DNA of 64,000 nucleotides from Trematomus loennbergii. Lineage: Eukaryota > Chordata > Actinopteri > Perciformes > Nototheniidae. Shown in pieces: positions 59,201 to 64,000 of this stretch. Under the pieces are notes generated by a model. That model worked only from the letters and a program-made list of their open reading frames with translations. It did not search any database and had not been told where the DNA came from. The stretch is taken from positions 62,001-126,000 of the forward strand of contig JAAOOA010000584.1 in the NCBI GenBank assembly GCA_012861695.1, given 5' to 3'. Within the stretch, counting starts at the first letter, position 1; every line of letters starts with the position of its first letter. A program made the position numbers and the translations under genes.

Positions 59201-59570
59201 AACTATTAAACGCTATATAAGCCGTATTTAACATAAACACAAGTTAAACATCTAAAAAGACAGTTATAACAACTTTTGAAAAATGTAAAGTTTCCCATCA
59301 TGTGATGAAAAAGCAGAATATCTTTGATATTTCAATGCACAGCATACAGCATTCGCAGTAAATAGTGAAGAAGCTTAATATTTAAAAGATAAGGTTTAAA
59401 AAAGGTGTACATGTATAGCCCCAATGTCCTGAAATAGCTGAACAATGTAATAGTTGAATGGTTATAGCTGAAAGTTGGCTGAAGGAGTTAGATATTAAAT
59501 GTAAATAGTAGTGAATGAATGTTTACAAACACCTGTGTGTGTAAACCCAGAGATGAAAGGTTACCATGGT

Positions 59571-59573
<3 letters not shown>

Positions 59574-59666
<93 letters not shown>

Positions 59667-59717
59667 AGACTCTGTCTGTCTGTCTGTCTGTATGTCTGAG
59701 AGAGAGAGAGAGAGAGA
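59574..59717. repeat. (GA)n and (TCTG)n microsatellites
   Basis: GA runs at 59574-59669 and 59697-59717 separated by TCTG repeats. Reading frames across it are artefacts. Confidence 0.95.
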
Positions 59718-61432
59718 TGTTACAGCTCAAATGCATTGCAATGACTTCCATGTTAAAAAAAAGACTTTAAAAAGCTGAATGTTTTAAAAAGTATAACATA
59801 TTTTGAAAAAGTTGAAAGTGTCCCATCATGTGCTGAAAAGGCTGAATAGTTTGATATTTGAATGGTTCCTGCAGCTGAAATTAGGCTCAAGGAGTTAAAT
59901 AAAGATATTAAATGTAAGTAGTAGTGAATGAATGTTTACAAACACCTGTGTGTGTAAACCCAGAGATCAAAGGTTTCCATGGTGTCTGTTCTGATTAGAT
60001 GATGTCACTCAGGTGTGTGCGTGGCTCCAATCAACACCATGACAACCAACTGCCCATTAGAATGCATTGAGGAGTATATCTGACAATTTTGCCAACTGTT
60101 CAAAAACTATGGCTCCTAAAAAAAATACCAGACCGTGAGCATCAGGGAACCCCAATGAACTGATATATGTTGTTTTTTTTGGTTTTGTGTGTAAAATGTG
60201 GAGATGGGAGCAGTTTGTCTAAAGTGTACTTCTCTCTGTTCTGAAGAAAGTTCCGGAAAGATTTAACATGGGAATCAATTGGGAGCTAGCTGGACTTGTT
60301 GTCTCTTCATGCCCTCAAGAGGCATTTTGTTTAATATTTCTTCTTAATTTTTTTCATTTTCCAACCTAGGAGAGGTTTTCCTACGTTTTTCATGACAAAA
60401 TATGTCTGAGGAGTGTAGGGTTTGGGAATTATGGCAAGTTTAAAACATTTTTGGGGGAGAATTTGAAGCACCCCTCCACTCTGTTTTGAGATCAAAGCAC
60501 TCTAGACTTAACGAGCTGCTCCATCCACACTAATGTTAAAATCTGAAGAAAGCCTCTTTACCAAGCTCCAAACTAAGTTAAATATCTCAAGAAGTGTAAA
60601 AGATATGAAGAATCTGAATAACAATGTTATAGCTGAAGGTCTTGTGATCATTTGAAAGTTGGAATGAAGTGTCTAGCTGAAACTATGTGGAAGGAGAAGC
60701 ATTTGGCGCAAAGTGTAGGAAAAGAGGATTTGAAGGCATCTCCCATTGACTTCAATGTTAAAAAAAAGAGTTTAAAAAGCTGAATATTTCAAAAAGTATA
60801 AAATATTTTTAAAAAGTTGAAGGTTTCCCATCGATTCCTGAACAGGCTGAATAGTTTAATATTTGAATGGTTTCTGTAGCTGAAAATAAGCTGAAGTTAT
60901 GGAGTGCTAAAGTATTGGCTGAAATAATAATAATAACTAGAAAATGCATTTCCTGCAGAAAATGCGTGCGAATGCTGTAAACTGTGAACATTTGTGGCTG
61001 AATTTAGCTGAAAATAAAAGCTGAATATGTTATTAGCTGAATGGTAGCTGCTTTTAGCTACAGAGACCAAGTCAGTGTGTTGCTGAACTTAGCAGAGAAA
61101 TGCAGAAAAGATAAATGATTTGAATCAAATTGTTACAGCTCAAATGCATTGCAATGACTTCCATGTTAAAAAAAAGACTTTAAAAAGCTGAATATTTTAA
61201 AAAGTATAACATATTTTGAAAAAGTTGAAAGTTTCCCATCATGTGCTGAAAAGTTTGATATTTGAATGGTTCCTGCAGCTGGAATTAGGCTGAAGGAGTT
61301 AAATAAAGATATTACATGTAAGTAGTAGTGAAGGAATGTTTACAAACACCTGTGTGTGTAAGCCCAGAGATCAAAGGTTACCATGGTGACGACATTATCA
61401 AAATACCTGTTTACGTCTGTCTGTCTGTCTGT

Positions 61433-62420
61433 GGCCCCGGCCCCACGGGAACGCATACGGCAAAACGCATAGGATTAACGCAAACGCAATCGCCAAAAAG
61501 CTTCCGTCCACACGCAATATACACCGGATAGTGTCTGCCCACACGAGACAGCTCCATTTAGATCCAACCGCTGGAAAAGCTGCAGTACATATGCCGAGCC
61601 TGTACGTGGCGCTGTAACTTCCTCCACAAAAGCAGCAACTTCCTCCACAAAAGCAGCGAAGAAGAATGGTTGTCATGGCTGCACTTCTGTTTATTCTCCG
61701 CGGTGGGGGCCGAGGGAACCGGGCAGAGTTTTTCGCCGGTCAACGTGTGTTAAAGTTTAAATCTTCCGGACAAAATTATAAAAGTGCCGGTCAAAGGTCT
61801 TCTTTGTTATTTATTGAGCTTTAAAACAAATGAATAACGACTCTATATAATGATATATAATAATAAAATATACGGAGCCTCTCTTTTTCCTCTATTCTGA
61901 CAGTGTCAGTGTCTGTCTCATGCAGCAGCTGATCCAGTAATGATGACTCGACAGTAAAAATAAACATATTTATAACTAGTTTAGTTTGAGAGGTAATTAA
62001 AATAGCTAAGGGTGATGATCTGACTTGAAGTGTGTGTTTTGCTCCCGCTGCATCACAGCGGGAGGAGCTGCGTGTCTCCGTCCTGTCAGATTAGACTTCA
62101 CTCGCGTTTATGTCCATATCGAGATAAAGATAAATAATCTGAATTCAGTGTGCAGTGTACTTTTGCGGGGGTGAGCAGCAGAGGAGGGGGGGGCAGGGCT
62201 ATTGCGTCATCATTATCACAAAATGATCGTATAGAGGCGATCACACGGAGCCGTTGGACCCCCCCAGAGCGCTCCGTTCCCAGATCTATCCACCTTTGGA
62301 CCCGTTGTCGTTTGCGGGGTCCGTTTCTATCGTTTCGTTACGGCCTCGTGTGGCAAAAAGGGCTATACGCAAGAGAAATATGCGGATACAACCCGTTTTC
62401 GTTCCCGTGGGGCCGGGGCC
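61433..62420. mobile_element. 988-bp TIR element (GGCCCCGGCCCCACGGGAAC)
   Basis: Perfect 21-bp inverted ends. Both flanks are TCTG microsatellite, so a target duplication cannot be read. Positions 61811-61985 are shared with 45125-45292. A short AACTTCCTCCACAAAAGCAG unit occurs twice near 61617-61655. No transposase frame. Confidence 0.8.
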
Positions 62421-64000
62421 TGTGTCTCTGTCTGTCTGTGGGCATGTCTGCTCTGATTAGATGCTGCTTGTAGCTACAAAAACCAAGTATGTGTGTTGCT
62501 GAACTTAGCGGAGAAATGCAGAAAAGTGAAATGATTTGAATAAAAATTGTTACAGCTCAAATGCATTGCAGAGTAGGAAAAATAGTGAAGAAGCTTAATA
62601 TTTAAAAGAAAAGGTTTCAAAAAGGTATAAACCACAACATTGTCCTGAAATAGCTGAATAAGTTAATAGTTGAATGGTTTCTGCAGCTGAAATTAGGCTG
62701 AAGGAGTTAAATATCAGATGTAAGTAGTATGAAGTCTCCATCAGACAGAAAATAATAGGCTGAGACAGTCTGTTAAAGTCCAGTCTGTCAGTGTTGTTTC
62801 TGTTCCTGAGCACCTACTCATAACACCCAATCATAACACCTATGTGTGTGTCCAGAGATCAAAGACAACCAACTTTAGCAGATTTAGAGATTGTGTGTAT
62901 GAAATGAACAGTTAGAACTGACTGCTGTCAGTTGGAGTGATGACATCATCGTGTTTATAGTTGAGCTAACGAGCTGCCTAGAGATCAAAGGCTTCATTGT
63001 TCTGAATGAGAGATGAACCTCTTACATGTGAACGTTTTGTGGAAGAACGATAACAGATATCTGTGAAATTTCAAAACGTGAAGCATGTGAAGGAAGTTGA
63101 GTATCTGAAGTGTAATTTTTGTGTACTTTCGGGTTAATAATGTGGCCTTTTTAGCAGTTTAAGAAAGGTGTGCGGCTGCTGCTGTGAGGAAATATCTGCC
63201 TGAAATTACAATGGGCTTTAATGGAGACATGTTGAACGTTTTTGTCACTTCATGCCCTCAAGAGGCATTTTGTTTAATTATTTTGCTTAATTATTTGTCA
63301 TTTTTCAAGCTATGAGATGTTTTCCTACGTTTATCATGAAAAATTATGTCTCAAGAATGTAGGGTTTGGGAATTATGGCAAGTTTAAAACATTTTTTGGG
63401 AGAATTTCAAGCACTCTCCACTCTGTTTTGAGATCAAAGCACTCTAGACTTAACGAGCTGCTCCATCCACACTAATGTTAAAATCTGAAGAAAGCCTCTT
63501 TACCAAGCTCCAAACAAAGTTAATTATCTCAAAAAGTGTAAAAGATATAAAGAATCTGAATAACAAGTTTTATAGCTGAAAGTATTGTGATCATTTGAAA
63601 GTTGGAATGAAGTGTCTAGCTGAAATTATGTGGAAGGAGAAGCATTTGGCGCAAAGTGTAGGAAAAGAGGATTTGAAGGCATCTCCCATTGACTTAAATG
63701 TTAAAAAAAAGAGTTTAAAAAGCTGAATATATCAAAAAGTATAAAATATTTTTAAAAAGTTGAACGTTTCCATCGATTCCTGAACAGGCTGAATAGTTTG
63801 ATATTTGAATGGTTTCTGTAGCTAAAAGTAAGCTGAAGTTATGGAGAGCCAAAGTATGGTTGAAAAATAATAATAATAAGGGAAGAATAAAGAAAATTGA
63901 AGTACTATAGTGGAATGCTGTGGCACAGCATTCGCACTAAAATAAGGGGAAGAATAAAGATTCGAAGAACTATAGTGGAATGCTGTAAACAGCATTCGCA

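Larger units (their letters stand above)
59270..64000. repeat. Copies of an A-rich interspersed repeat
   Basis: Long direct repeats: 59718-59985 with 61130-61400, and 60298-60905 with 63247-63845. 60943-61070 matches 48624-48800. Units are rich in AGCTGAA words. Near the end GAATGCTGTG-g-CACAGCATTC (63912-63932) forms a hairpin followed by GCACTAA, and a shorter version ends the window. No coding sequence. Confidence 0.7.

Noticed and set aside
61425..62430. 8-bp target duplication for the GGCCCCGGCCCC element
   Set aside because: Both flanks are TCTG microsatellite, so any match is uninformative.

Overview
The window is ordinary vertebrate-type DNA: spliced genes with GT/AG introns, long (GT)n runs and AT-rich spacers. 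It is almost certainly from a teleost, probably a percomorph. It carries a fish-specific finTRIM locus, fish-type immunoglobulin-superfamily (IgSF) receptor genes, tRNA-derived fish SINEs and very many hAT-type DNA transposons, often with readable 8-bp target duplications (TSDs). Everything here was read by hand without database searches. Family names rest on motif recognition, and boundaries can be off by a few bases.

Layout. 1-3.9 kb: repeat debris (hAT end, split SINE, 22-bp minisatellite). 3.9-8.1 kb: the one gene that reads intact, a small single-V-domain IgSF membrane protein. Its second intron is full of nested transposons and a 45-bp minisatellite that multiplies the real splice acceptor. 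8.3-9.5 kb: a hAT in its 3' region. 10.78-20.29 kb: a ~9.5-kb two-gene DNA transposon with long inverted arms. On + lies a zinc-finger/HECT (G2E3-like) ubiquitin ligase gene; on - lies a DDE-integrase transposase gene. They converge, and each starts inside an arm carrying the same promoter and first exon. 20.6-21.8 kb: the 3' end of another IgSF receptor with tyrosine motifs.

22-32 kb is a nest of hAT-like elements, several levels deep. 33.7-34.1 kb is a broken FcR-like Ig exon. 36.7-38.4 kb (-) is a near full-length finTRIM with three single-base breaks and an intact interferon-response element (ISRE) upstream. 38.5-46.7 kb is an ~8-kb block of giant foldback elements, with a 70-bp finTRIM-leader-like sequence at each end. 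47-48.5 kb is a complete hAT. 48.6-54.6 kb holds large direct duplications and a decayed Helitron whose helicase part has a ~110-bp internal inversion. 54.7-59.2 kb is mostly non-coding, with a SINE split by a Harbinger-like MITE. 59.2-64 kb is copies of one A-rich interspersed repeat plus a ~1-kb inverted-repeat element.

How it fits together. The host genes are innate-immune membrane receptors and a finTRIM, both fast-evolving multigene families in fish, and the rest is transposons. The most notable object is the two-gene transposon: a transposase and a HECT-type E3 ligase driven from duplicated arm promoters.
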